A stretch of 64,000 nt of DNA, from the NCBI GenBank assembly GCA_040285825.1, contig JAUPSS010000003.1:2294001-2358000 (forward strand). Direction: 5' to 3'. The notes beneath the pieces are model-generated. The model made no database searches and was not told the origin of the DNA. It saw only the letters and a program-made list of their open reading frames with translations. Numbering within the stretch: the first letter of the stretch is position 1; every line of letters starts with the position of its first letter. The position numbers and the translations under genes are program-made. This stretch comes from Eukaryota sp. TZLM1-RC (Eukaryota; Metamonada: BaSk clade). Shown here piece after piece: positions 11,082 through 22,430 of the stretch.

Positions 11082-13550
11082 TTAAAAACGAATTTCAAGG
11101 GAAGACCGATTAGACGCTATTTGTTCAAGCATAGCCTTTACTGAACCTCCGATACGGGTTTTCCGAAGATTTAAAGTGGTAAGTGTTCGATTGGATTGAA
11201 GAGCATCAGCAATGGAAGAACCGCCTTCATCACCAATGTGTTTATTGTTCATGAGATTCAAATTCGTCAGTGTTTGATTTGATTGAAGAGCACGAGCAAT
11301 AGCACAAGCACCACTATTTGCAATCTTATTACCATATAGATCTAAATTGGTCAGTGTTTGATTAGATTGAAGAACACGAGCTATTGCAGAAGCACCTTCA
11401 TCACCGATTTTGTTATTCTGTAGATCCAGTGTAGTGAGTGATTGGTTGTTTTCAAGCAATTCAGCAAATGAAAGTGCACCTATTGCACTAATGTTATTCA
11501 ACCGAAGATCCAAATCGGTAAGTGTTCGATTAGATTGAAGAGCACCAGCAATGGCAGAAGCTCCCTCATCAGTGATATTATTGTTCTGAAGATCCAAACT
11601 GGTGAGGGTTGTATTGGATTGAAGAGCAAGAGTAATTGCAGAAACTCCCTCATCACTAATCTGATTCTTCCGAAGACTCAGACTGGTGATTGACTGATGA
11701 GATTTAATTGCAAGAGCGATTTCAGAAGCTCCTTTGTCACCAATATTATTGTTCCGAAGATCCAAATTGGTGAGCGTTGTATTAGCTGCTAGAGCACGAG
11801 CAATGGAAGAGGCACCTTCACCACCAATGCTATTACTCCACAGATTCAAAATAGTAAGTGTTTGATTAGATTCAAGAGCATGGGCAAGTACAGAAGCACC
11901 TTTATTACCGATGCAATTGTTCCGAAGAATCAATGTGGTAAGGGTTCGATTTGATACAAGAGCATGGGCTATATCAGAAGCACCTTTATCACCAATTTGG
12001 TTTCTCATAAGATTCAAACTAACAAGGGTTCCATTTGATCCAAGAGCATGGGCGATAGCAGAAGCACCTTTATCAGTGATCGATTTACCAGAAAGATCCA
12101 AAATAGTTATCGAACCATCAACAATACCCTCAATACCTTTTTTAACTACATCCTTCAACTCATTCCAGTTGACGATTGATTTAATCTCATTTAATACTCT
12201 TTCTTTAGAGGGGGCGTCACGTTTAATATTCAAATCCAATGGACCTTTAACACTGAAATTGACTAGCTGTGACTCTAATTCAACGATTCGTCTTTGCAAT
12301 TCAGAATTTGTAGATTTAAGAGTGACAATTTGCGTAGCTTGTTTGTCAACAATAGCCTTACTAGCAATCAAATCTTGCTTCAATTGAGAAACATTAGCAC
12401 CGATGGCGACCTTCTCTTCTTCTAAATCAGCTATTATTGCAGATTGAGCTGTGATGTCAGATTTGAGTTGGCTTTCTGATGAAGAAGGTGAATTGTCAGA
12501 TAAATGTAACATTTTTGTTGATAAATCGACAAAATACAACTTGGAAAGTAAATTAACTCCATCAGTAAGATCCTCACCATTCTTGCTCCATTCTTCATAC
12601 AACTTAACTATTTCAGATTTAAAGGCTTCACAAGCTTTTAAGTGATTTTCAAATTCCATTTCAAGCCTATTTTTCAATTTTTGGTTGAACCCTGTACCAC
12701 TTTCAGTTTCAGAATGTGAATTAATCATTTCATTGCAGAGTTTAGCATACAGATTTACGTAGTGAGGTTGATGTGTGATTGCCTTAACCAAACTATCAGT
12801 GAACTCGTCCAAAAGAACATTAACTTGGTCATCATTAAGAGCTTTGCTAACTGTTGATTTTCTAGAAAAGATTTCAGTAATCTCCTCAATGATTTTGTCC
12901 TTATTGGCACCAGAAAGCTTGTTCAAAAGCTCTCTACACCGTTTGTTGGCTTCGATACAGGCATCGCTCGTCTGCTTCACTTCTTCGTTTTGAGTAACAA
13001 CACCATGATCATCAGCATTGTTTAGTAAGGGCTGGCTGACTAGATCGGACTCAGATGGGCGAGTACGAGACCTTGGTCTTCTACGTCTGGAGTTTGCTCT
13101 GGCATTTGCAGATCTTTTGTTTCTAGTGCAGTTCTGAATAATGCTATTGTGTACAGAAACCATCTCTAGCAACTGGCTAGTTAGTTCATTATGTCCTGGA
13201 CATTTATCTTTCAGACTCATAAGTTCTTGTTTGGAATACTGAATTGCTCCAGATTTCAATTGATGATCTTGCATAGTCAAGTAAATAAGATCTTCGTCGC
13301 TACTTGTTTCAGTATCACTATCATCAGAAACAACATGAGACTGTACTGAAGCAAATGACCTGTGTATTACTTGGGGTTTCTGCTGAGTCTGGTTTGCTCC
13401 ATGAAGTGGGAATATTTGTGATGGTAATTCCCCGGAGGTGCAAGTGTGATCAAGCTTGTTAAACTTCTTCATTGTTTTTGAAGATACTAAAGGAAAGATT
13501 GAGATCAGAAAATCTGAAATGAAAAGTTCACCATTCCATTCATTACTCAT
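11082..13550 (-). CDS. MIF4G-like / coiled-coil / leucine-rich-repeat fusion protein (822 aa)
   Basis: A single uninterrupted ORF, ATG in an A-rich context (ATTAAAATGAG), TAA stop. Seen in order: a Ser/Asp-rich leader; YSKQELM at residues 105-111, which fits the eIF4E-binding pattern Y-x4-L-hydrophobic; a basic stretch near 143-164 (RRRRPRSR); residues about 203-350 that read like the first half of an eIF4G MIF4G domain (ELLNKLSGANKDKIIEEITE, LVKAITHQPHYVNLYAKLC, then FNQKLKNRLEMEFE and LLSKLYFVDLSTKMLHL); a Ser/Gln/Leu coiled coil at about 365-430; and about 12 ribonuclease-inhibitor-type LRRs of 28 residues (GASAIAxALxSNxTLTxLDL) from 480 to the end. Known families: MIF4G binds eIF4A or RNA, LRRs bind proteins. 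Inferred role: a translation-regulating scaffold. The MIF4G part is shorter than the usual 200+ residues. There is no NACHT, TIR or kinase domain. Confidence 0.85.
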   Translation of the reverse strand: MSNEWNGELFISDFLISIFPLVSSKTMKKFNKLDHTCTSGELPSQIFPLHGANQTQQKPQVIHRSFASVQSHVVSDDSDTETSSDEDLIYLTMQDHQLKSGAIQYSKQELMSLKDKCPGHNELTSQLLEMVSVHNSIIQNCTRNKRSANARANSRRRRPRSRTRPSESDLVSQPLLNNADDHGVVTQNEEVKQTSDACIEANKRCRELLNKLSGANKDKIIEEITEIFSRKSTVSKALNDDQVNVLLDEFTDSLVKAITHQPHYVNLYAKLCNEMINSHSETESGTGFNQKLKNRLEMEFENHLKACEAFKSEIVKLYEEWSKNGEDLTDGVNLLSKLYFVDLSTKMLHLSDNSPSSSESQLKSDITAQSAIIADLEEEKVAIGANVSQLKQDLIASKAIVDKQATQIVTLKSTNSELQRRIVELESQLVNFSVKGPLDLNIKRDAPSKERVLNEIKSIVNWNELKDVVKKGIEGIVDGSITILDLSGKSITDKGASAIAHALGSNGTLVSLNLMRNQIGDKGASDIAHALVSNRTLTTLILRNNCIGNKGASVLAHALESNQTLTILNLWSNSIGGEGASSIARALAANTTLTNLDLRNNNIGDKGASEIALAIKSHQSITSLSLRKNQISDEGVSAITLALQSNTTLTSLDLQNNNITDEGASAIAGALQSNRTLTDLDLRLNNISAIGALSFAELLENNQSLTTLDLQNNKIGDEGASAIARVLQSNQTLTNLDLYGNKIANSGACAIARALQSNQTLTNLNLMNNKHIGDEGGSSIADALQSNRTLTTLNLRKTRIGGSVKAMLEQIASNRSSLEIRF

Positions 13551-13865
13551 TTTAATGAATGATTGGGTGGTTAGGGTTCACTTCGAATTTCTGTTTCCTA
13601 AATACATAATGATGTTGACGCAAGGTCGCAAAATTCTTCATTTGACTTTCTGACAAATGGCTGTTTGTTCATTTCAAGAATTGCTATTGCCACAATTTGG
13701 AGTTATTGAGAATATTGATTTTGAACCATAACCCAATTGTGTGTCAAAATATTAAATTTACAGAATTTGAAAAATGTTGTTTGTTCCGAATAACAGATTT
13801 TTTCTATTTTTTCCTGAACTTTTTTTATTAATTTTAATTTTGTCCAAAACCTAGAAAACAACATC
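13551..13865. other. Upstream region of the LRR gene, no gene
   Basis: AT-rich intergenic sequence between the ATG of the MIF4G-LRR gene and a LINE fragment. It presumably holds the promoter. No TATA-like box stands out from the AT background. Confidence 0.5.
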
Positions 13866-14395
13866 TCAAAAATCCATCTCTCCCAAAACAAAAACACTAG
13901 ATGCAACTCTCTCATAGTGAGAACCAAGAGAAAGCAAAGCATCAGAAACCATCTTCAGCATCCCCTTATAAATAGAAAACTCAATTCTATTTTGCCAAAA
14001 CATTCTGTTGAAATTTCTGTTAGTTCTTCTCATTACAATCTGTTCAAAATCTTCCAAAAAACGTAAAGCCGTTGGTGCAAGTGACCCAATAAGAGAAAAT
14101 ACAAATGAATACAACTTGTATTTTGCTTGCTGTTGACTGGACAATTTAGACAAAGGTTCATTGTATTTTTGAATTTTAAAATTTTCAGCATTTGAACGAG
14201 GATTATGAATTTCAGAATTAACAAGTCTTTTGAGGCATTACAAGAATCAACAGACATTACATCCAATAATATGAAGCTTCCAATAAATACAAATAATATA
14301 ACATCACCTCTATTATTTTGGTGAAAATCATCTTCAGTATCAAACAGATTTGACAACAGAGGTTCCAACATGGAGTTCCAACGCAAGTTCCACTG
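13866..14395 (-). mobile_element. LINE 3' fragment (endonuclease-like and C-terminal region)
   Basis: Minus-strand reading gives LEPLLSNLFDTEDD, NNRGDVILFVFIGS, LLDVMSVDSCNAS, then after a frame change KYKLYSFVFSLIGSLAPTAL and NRMFWQNRIEFSIYKGM, ending EMDF. It matches 53.7-54.4 kb (RGDLVVPGLNGSFTILDAMS). A separate plus-strand LINE abuts it on the right. Confidence 0.65.
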
Positions 14396-15142
14396 TTTTG
14401 CATTAAATGAAGAAATTTCCAAAATAAATGCAGAAAATGGGGTCGATGCTTTCCCCAATGATTCAATGGCAATATTCCAGAAAAGAATGTTTTAAATTTG
14501 AAGTACACTCATCGAAGATTACAGAAACAATTGACTGGAATGTATGAAAGTGATCTTTTTAATTATATATGCAGCTCGGCTGTTTTAAATAAAGATCTTC
14601 ACTCATTGTTATTGGAAAAGGGTGTCTGCGAAAGCAAGTCATCAGATTCTTCACTATTTGTAACCATTGTACCACGAAGATTTGGATTGTGTGCCACTAA
14701 TGAAGCGTTTGTAACAAAAATGAGATTATATTTGAATATCCCCGTTAATCAATTATTATCAAAAGAAAAATGTATTTGTTCGAATTCGCCTCAACTCACT
14801 TTGCGTCATGCTCTAAATTGCTCTAAATTGATAACTTATCGTTCTTCATTACATGATGCTGTTAGAGACACTGTTTTCAATATGGCACAAACTGCAAGAA
14901 TTTCGTGTATCAAAGAGCGTCTGCTGAAGGAAACACTTTCTCTGAATAATTTTGGTTCTGATGACAGAGGTGATGTATACTGTGATTGGATTGATAATTT
15001 TGAAGCTATTTTTGACATTGTCTCATGTAATGTTGCAAATGACAATTTGGTTCACAGAAGAAAACTTAATCCTTTGACTTCTCTGGATTTTAAAGCAAAA
15101 GAGAAACATAGAAAATATGATAAAGATATTGAGGAGGCTAAT
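14396..15142 (+). mobile_element. LINE 'A' copy, left part, split by the gypsy element
   Basis: Plus-strand ORF 14498-15145 carries FGLCATNEAFVTKMRL, the zinc knuckle CICSNSPQLTLRHALNC, YRSSLHDAVRD, and DDRGDVYCDWIDN, ending KYDKDIEEAN exactly at the gypsy insertion. The reading resumes beyond the gypsy element at 22,554 (VDRTTQPVFIAVPFSI). Upstream (14396-14497) the homology continues with two stops. Confidence 0.8.
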
Positions 15143-15291
15143 TGATGGTCTTGGCTGGTTAGTATCAGACATAACTGTATAAATGTAAGGAGATTTATTA
15201 CGAAGAGGAATTGCATTCTCTCTTCTTAAACTAATAGGCGGAATACTAATAAACTATATAAATAAACTACAAATACTATTCAAGACTAACA
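15143..15291 (-). repeat. 3' LTR of the gypsy element
   Basis: 149 bp. Differs from the other LTR by one C/T position (near 15,270). Pol stops six bases inside it (15,286). Confidence 0.92.
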
Positions 15292-18200
15292 CTGCCTTTT
15301 CCTCTCTTTCGAGCGACGAGCCCTGGAAGCTCTAGTCATAGGAGGAAATACGTTGGAATTAGTACGCTTCTTGGGAGGAGCTGATTTAGTACGGCGACGT
15401 GCATTTGAAGTCTTGAAGTCTTTATACGCGGCAGTATTTTGGACTGTAGATACGTGTTCAGTGGTGATCTCTTTTCCAGGCCATTGCACTTGGCAAAAGT
15501 CACTGTCCTGAATGAGCACTTTTTCAATGATGTGTTTTTCGACATCACCTGCAGCGACCCAGGAGTGGAACTCATCGTTGGTGGGCAAGTTGGAGTGCCA
15601 GGGTGCTAAATGTTTGACGCTAGCTTGGACAGTCGTACCGGTGCAGAGATTCTTAATATTCACAGACGAATTGGATACGATTTCAGTTATTAGAAAGGGT
15701 CCTAAATAGTCTCCATGAAGCTTAGCGGAAGAGTCAGATGCTCTCAATACCAATTGACCAACTTCAAAAGGGTTTGGAGTTGTCGATCTTGTTAGCTTGG
15801 AAGCTTTGGAAGCTTGATGGTGTGCTGCCTTTTCCTGTTTTTCTTTCAACCTTCGAAGTTTAGATTGAATTTCTTGAATAAAAGATGACTCAGACGTCGA
15901 ACTTTCAATGATTTCAAGAATTTTGCCAGGGTCTGATCTAGAGGACACATCTGAGCCAAAGATCACTTGGTATGGAGTGTGGTTGGTTATTGAGCTCTTT
16001 GAAGAGTTGATCAATAATTGCACATAAGGCAAATATTCAGAGCACACATCGTAGGCTTTGAAGTCTACGAGCAATTTCCGTTGGTTTTGCAGGATGTCTC
16101 TGTGTCGGCGCTCTACCAAGCCGTTGGACTGAGAAAACCTAGGAATTGACTTTGACACCTCTATGCCTAAAAATTTGCTTAGTTCGTCGAAAACAGCTTT
16201 GGAAAATTCGGGTCCATTATCGCTGTGGATTTGAAATGGAATGCCAAAGATGGCACAGACTTTCCAGATTAATGCATCTGCAGTAAGATTAGCATTTATT
16301 TCTTTTAAGGGCACGATGATCGTGAACCTAGAAAAACTGTCGATAAATACAAGGATGTATTTGTAGCCTTCTTGATCTTCTGGAAGAGGACCAATAACGT
16401 CGGCGTTGACGCGAGCAAAAGGTCTGTCAGCCCACAATTTACCGGTGGGGGGAACATGCAGTTTGGGAACTGGCTTTGTTTTCTGACAGGAGGGGCATTC
16501 TTGGACGTGCTTATTCATGTCGGTGAGCATGTTTGGCCACCAATAATCGCTGTTGCTGAGCTTGTTCAGGCTTTCAGCTTTGCTTGGATGGCCTCCTTGC
16601 AGAAGTCCATGCAACAAGTTAAGAGTATCCTTAATGAGTGATTTGGGAATCACAATCTTGTTGTCGTGAGTCATATATAAATCAAGATGATTATTATGAG
16701 CACAGTTGTTGAAAGAGGGGTCTTTGGAAGCTATGGCAAGCTTCTGTTCGGACCTAATCCAACAGAGCCATGGCTCAAAAATAGGTAGGTTGTTGGAACA
16801 TCGGTCTCTTATGACCATGATACGTTCAAAGTTGTTTAAATCTTCGATGTAGTATCTTTCATTTTCTGTTCCGTCAATTTTATCGATGTAAAATATTGGA
16901 TGAAAATTTGGAGACATTTGATGGGACAAATGATTGATCTCTTGATGGTCTATAGGCGGAACTATTCGAGACAACATATCTACCCAGAAGTTATCTTCCC
17001 CTTTGATATGAACTAAATCGAAGCAGAATTCGGAGAATATGGGTAACCATTTGGTTACGATTCTGTTCTTCTCAGGAGCCGTGAACATGTAGGTAAGGTT
17101 TTGATGGTCTGTGAAAATGACCAGTTTTCTTCCCTTCAAGTAGTTTTCAAAACCACTTTGAGTCAACATGAGCAGGATGGCATAGAGTTCCTTTTGGTTT
17201 GTCGGCCAGTTCTTTTGCGAGTTGGTTAGCAACCTGCTGAAGAAACTGATGGGCCTACATTTTCTGTTGATCAGGGGAGTACCGGGGTCGTCGACTTGTT
17301 CGATTTGTTCCCAAATGACGCCACCTACAGCGATGTCGGATGCGTCGCAACTTATTAGAATTTGGTTTTCCAGAGGAGGTAAGCTGAGCGGCATGTGCTT
17401 CGCTATCAGTTGTTTGATCTTTCAAAGGAGCCCGTCGTGCGTGTCGGTCCATTGAAGGCGTTGCGCGCGGGGTTTGGGTTTAACTTTGAAGTTGATTCCA
17501 TCCTTCTTAGTCAATCTGATGATAGGAGCGATGAGCTCAGATAGCTGAGGAAGCCATTCTCTAATGAAATTGACTGATCCTACAAGGCTGCGGACGTCTT
17601 TGATTGTTTTTGGTCTAGGTAGATTCAATAAAGATTCAACACGAGTGGGATCGATAGTCCGTTCTTTGTTTTGGAAAACACTGCCCAGTATCTTGATTGG
17701 GTGTCTGGAAGACACGAAATGGCACTTTGGAAGTCCCAAGGAAACTCTTCTGCATCTGGCTTGATCAAGGACGCGTCGGAGGCGTTCAATGAATTCGTCA
17801 AAGGTTGAACCAATGATTATGATGTCATTTATGTAGATGAAGACACCGTCTCCAGAGAAGATGTCAGCCATGACGTTTTGGAAAACGGCTGGGACATTCT
17901 TGAGACCAAAAGCTGCACGTTTGAACATGATGCTTTTGCCAGGAATGCTCAGGGCTGTTTTCTGCCAATCCTTTTTAGCAATTTTGAGTTGCCAAAAGGC
18001 TTTGGGGAGGTCAAGGTTGCCTATGTAATTCGCTTGGGAGAGAAATACCAGCACATCGGAGATCCTAGGAAGGTTGGGCTCAACAGGAATGGTGTTGGCG
18101 TTGACTCCGTCCTTGCCACTATAGTCACCAGTAAGGCGGGGCTTACGGTTATCTAGGTAGACTACTAGACAGACTAGTGAGCTGAACTCATGGTTCGATT

Positions 18201-19092
18201 GAACAGCGAATCCTGAGTCTATGAGTTCGTCAAAAATTTGGTTAGCGACTTCTAGCCTGGCTGGATTCAGGGTCCTGGGGGGTTTTCTAACTCTGACGTC
18301 TTCATTGTAGAAGTTGATTTCCATGGGAGGGCAATCAATACCTTCAGCATGGGGCTTGAGGGTAAATACGTCTTCGAACTCTTTCAATGTTTGAAGTACG
18401 GACTTCTTGAATTGGTCGTTGTCGAGGTTGATGGTACAACCAAATGAGTTGATGTGTTCCAACCAACGTGTGGAAACGTTGACGACTTCTGAAGCTTGCG
18501 ATATTCGATGATCGAATTCGGCTTCAGGTAATAGTAATGTGCGACAGGCGTCGTCCATTCTAATGTAAATGCCCTTGTTGTTCATCAGCCCAAGGTGACT
18601 CAACAAGTCAGCGCCAATGAGAATGGTCTCATGTCCAGGAACGATGCTGAACTTGTGTTTCACGTGTACAATCTGGGTAACACTGCCTAGTCTAATGCTA
18701 AGGGTTCCAGAAGAAGTACCAAGGGACTGTGAGGTAGTTCCATCAGCAATCTTGTATGATATGGTTTCGTTGGAACGTGCCATGTTACAATTACTGATGA
18801 CGTCTTCCGTGACTACTGAGCATGTTGCACCAGAGTCGATTATGCCTGTAACTTCGACATTGTTGATCAGAAAGTTTAATTGTAGGCAGTTTTGGTTCAT
18901 AGATTGTACCATAAAAATTGTATCAGAATCATGTCCATTCGAGTCGGCTTGTTCTGAGAAGAAGTTAGCCTGACTGTTAGTTAACTTGGTGGGTTCTAAG
19001 TTGGCGAGAGGATTGATTAGGGATCTTTCCATGCCGAGCTTTCTGTGTGTGGTAGTGTTGTTGTTGTAGGGGGTATGGTTTCTAAAGTACAT
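15286..19092 (-). pseudogene. Gypsy pol: protease, RT, RNase H, integrase
   Basis: Two collinear open stretches in one frame (17422-19092 and 15286-17394) are separated by a single TGA at about 17,422. The aspartic protease is IIDSGATCSVV. The RT has LTGDYSG, NLDLPKAFWQL and FGLKNVPAVFQ, but its catalytic box reads YIND where the family has Y-x-D-D, so one catalytic Asp is Asn. RNase H: SCDAS, KELYA, FTDHQNL, VDMLSR. Integrase: H...H-x-C-x2-C zinc region (HGLLQGGH, CPSC), then D (NADVIGP), D (HSDNGPEF) and E (SNGLVERRHR). The C-terminal GPFLITEI resembles the GPY/F module, followed by a basic tail. Pol is in the -1 frame relative to gag with about 76 bp overlap. I see no classical slippery heptamer there. 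Confidence 0.93.
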
Positions 19093-22000
19093 AAATAGTG
19101 ACGGGAACGTTTATTGTAAGAAGAGCCTCTGCCTCTGCCGCGAGTGCCTCTTCGACTACGGAAACCAGAACCTCTAGAACTTCTGCCTCGAGCTTGCTGT
19201 TGAGCTTGTTGTTCTCTCCACTTCTTGCTCCTTTGGCAGTCTTCATTGGGACACCTTTCGGTCGGATGACCCTTTTGCTTACAGAAGTTGCATTGGACAT
19301 CAGCGGCCTGGGAAGACGATTGTGGTAGGCTTCCTCCTCTCTTATTTTGTTTGGGGCATTTACCTGGACCAGAACCTCGTGGTCTGGGAATGTCAGGTGG
19401 GGAGGGAACGACCGTGGGAGGTCGGCGAGAGGCCTGCTGGTGAGTTAATTGGTTCTGATAGGTGAAATCGACATGATTTAGCTGTTCCATGAACGATCTG
19501 GCGTTACAAAAATTCTCGTATTCTATTTGAAGAACACTAAAGAATTCACCTAGGGTGTGTCCATCGCATGAGTAGTGAGAGGGAGCCGACCAGATCCTGA
19601 GGAGTCTGTCTCTAATGGAAACAATCCCAATGCTTTCTAGGACGTGGGTAGCAACTACCCAGTCTGGGAGTCTGTCAGCTGGAGGAGTGGAGCTTATGGA
19701 GAATGTTCTCAATTGTTGAGAGATGCCTCTGAACTCCTGGATGGCAGTGGAGCGAGTCAGGACTCTTCCAATGTTGACCATGAAGTCAATCCATCTATTG
19801 CCATAATCTCTTTCCGACCAGTCCATGTTTGTTGCAAGGAGAGCTCGATTTGCCTTATCCAGTCTGCTGAATTGGGTTCTTCTCAGAATTTGAGCCCAAA
19901 TGATGCGTTCGTCTCTTGAGGTTGGGACCGTGGGAGAAGAGATACTTAGGTAAGCACCTTGATATCTTAACGCGTTTAGCACCTCAGGGGTGACACATTC
20001 AGCGAGGCCTCGGGGGTTGATCATCATGGCTTGACGGAACAAGTCCCATTCGTGAACTGGCTCTCCAGTGATGTTACCAAAGTACTCGTCAAACGATGGT
20101 TGGGAACCTTCTCTAGCTAGTTCTAATTCTTCACGTAGTCTGGCAACTTTATTGGCTAGAGCTATCTGGGCTGGATCCTCAACGTTGCTTCTTGTTTCTC
20201 TTAGGACTCGATCGGTACGACTCCAGAGAATGAATTTGTTGACAAACTTTAGAAGTTTATCAGCGTCTCTCAAGTCGGAAGCTTCAAGATATGGACGTTT
20301 AGGACGGTCCGTACGTCTGTCATCTCGATCTCTTGATCCAATCATTGAAGAAAGGAGAAAACTACTTTCGTATGTGCCCGAGAAGGGTGAATGATGAGAG
20401 GAAATAGAGGTTGTTGAACCTGTCGTGGAAGGTGTAGGTTGGGGTTGAGGGGCTCGACTAACGGGAGTGATGGGAGCAGGAACTGCATCAGAAGATGTGA
20501 TGGGAGTGGGTGATTCACTGCTCACAGTGATGACGTCGTCGTCGGCTTGTTCCATAGCAGAATGGTTGGGATTAGTGGTTTCCGTGGTAGAAAATGAATC
20601 AGTTTCCATGGGAGGTTGTGATGATTCAGGAGCTTTAGCGGAGAAAGATGGAGCTTCACTCTGTTGAGGTTGGGGTTGAGCAGAAGGTTCTGTCTCTTCA
20701 ATCTGGGCTGGGACCTGATAAGAAGAGATCGCTGGTTGGACCAAGCGTGTCTTTTCAATTCGACCTTCAACCATGACCCATTTTAGCATCCTGGATTCTA
20801 TGCATCCAGGGAAAACCGTGACGAGCTGGAGAGCTCTTTGAAGATTGCCCGATCTTCTGTGGTCAGGACCACAATATGAAGCTATATGGTCAGGACGTCT
20901 GTCGTAAAGGAAGAGTCTTTCACCATATGTGGTTTCGGTAAACCACCACCCTGTTCTATAATCTCTGTCGATAAGGATATCGAGAGATGCGTTGTACCCA
21001 GGGCTGAACCTAGGGTAGGGGCAAGGGTTGTGAACATTTATGAAGAGGTTATCTTCATCTCCAGCAAAGCGTCTGAATACTCCTTCTCGAGTAGTTCTCA
21101 TGAACCTAACTCCGGGTCTTGGTTAGTAAGTTGGTTCTGGGTCATTCCTGGAGGTTTCTGGGGTGATCCTTTCATCGGTAAGAAATGGACCTATTCTGGG
21201 AGAGATCCATAATCCTAAGTCGTTCTCGACTTTTGGACCGTAGAAAGGAGGACGTTTGTTGCTCATCTCCGTGGGAGGGATGGCTTCTGGATCCTCTGGA
21301 ATGACTTGTGTATCCCTATATCTAGCATAAGGGTTGTGCTGACGGGAAGCACCATGATGAACACTTGAGCTAGCGTAGGAACTTGCTTAAGAAGGGGTAG
21401 GTTGAGCAGGTGTAGAGGATGTTCCTCTTCTAGCTTCAATCTCTCTATCCGTTCTTTATCTGTGTTCCCAGTTTCGTTCTTCTTGGAGAAAACGCTCTAC
21501 ATATTCTTTAGAGACCTCACCAGGAATTCTGTCAATTCCAGATGAAGGTGCCGTGGGAGGGACCTGATGTTGAGGTAGAGGGGAAAATTCCTTGGGAGGT
21601 TCCTCGTACTCTACTAAATCTGAAAAGATTTGTTCGTACCTTTTCCTTTGCTCTTCAGAAAGATACGAAGGAAGGTTCGAAGTGCTAGGAATGGAATCAC
21701 TAGCCTGAAGAGGGGAAACAGACAGATTATTAACTCCACTTACTGTTGAAGTAAGAGGAGATCCTGAAGTAGGTACAGCAGGATTTTGAATATTCCTCTT
21801 AACAGTTGGAACTGGAGGGAGGAGCTGTTGAGAATGAGAGGGTGGAACCTCAGAGGGTGGAACCTCAGAACTAGATGAAAGGGATGAAGATGGTACTTCA
21901 ATGGCCTTCTTAGAGGAGGAAGAAGGTTGGTCTTCCAATCCTTCCTTTGCTGTGAGAGAAGGTTGAACAGTCTCTCTGCTCTGAGTAGAAGGTGAAGGTG

Positions 22001-22430
22001 GTACTTCAGAACTTTTTCCTGAGAGGGGAGAAGGTGGGACTTCAGATGCCCTCAAATGTGAAGGAGGAAGAGGAGCAACGGAATCCTCAACATCTTCATC
22101 GTCGTAGGAGACTAATGAAGGGCTTCTTCTTTCCAAAGGAATAGAATCCTTAGGAAGGTTGTCTCCTTCCACAGGAACGGAATCCCGAGGAGGGGAACTT
22201 CCTTCCATTGGAACGGAATCCTCAGGAAGGGAACTATCTTCCCTTGGGGTAGAACCCTCAGGAAGAGTTGCTTCAGGAAGCGCAGAAGCTTCTACCGAAG
22301 AAGGGGGCACGGAAGCTGTGTCTGTGGTTAGTGATGAGGAAGAGGGACCAGTCTCTTCCTCGCGGATCCTACGTTGAGCCGGGGACGACCCAATACATAT
22401 TGATGGTCTTGGCTGGTTAGTATCAGACAT
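19017..22430 (-). pseudogene. Gypsy gag with three in-frame TAA stops
   Basis: The N-terminal part (21456-22430, 324 codons) is Pro/Ser/Glu rich with tandem repeats of the type SLPEDSVPMEGSSPP and EVPPSP. The C-terminal part (19017-21101, 694 codons) is in the same frame and has a capsid-like helical region (about residues 300-540 of that part) and a zinc knuckle CNFCKQKGHPTERC, followed by an Arg/Gly-rich tail. Between them the frame is open except for three TAA codons (after NWEHR, TPS and PEPTY). Each could have been CAA (Gln). This is a decayed nucleocapsid protein. The long low-complexity N-terminus is unusual for Gag. Confidence 0.85.

Noticed and set aside
11911-12387. Plus-strand 158-codon ORF
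   Set aside because: Antisense shadow of the LRR gene.
11082-13550. NLR-type immune receptor
   Set aside because: LRRs resemble NLRC repeats, but there is no NACHT/NB-ARC Walker motif. The N-terminal half reads as MIF4G and coiled coil.
13866-15142. Head-to-head LINE pieces as one twin-primed insertion
   Set aside because: Both pieces contain the endonuclease-like region, and in different sequence versions, so they come from two elements.
19017-19092. Programmed -1 frameshift site at the gag/pol overlap
   Set aside because: Frames differ by -1, but no X-XXY-YYZ heptamer in the gag frame was found in the 76-bp overlap, so the mechanism is left open.
21102-21455. In-frame TAA codons at probable Gln positions as evidence of TAA=Gln recoding
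   Set aside because: TAA terminates intact genes in the same window (the MIF4G-LRR protein and small gene copy 1), so the element is more simply mutated.
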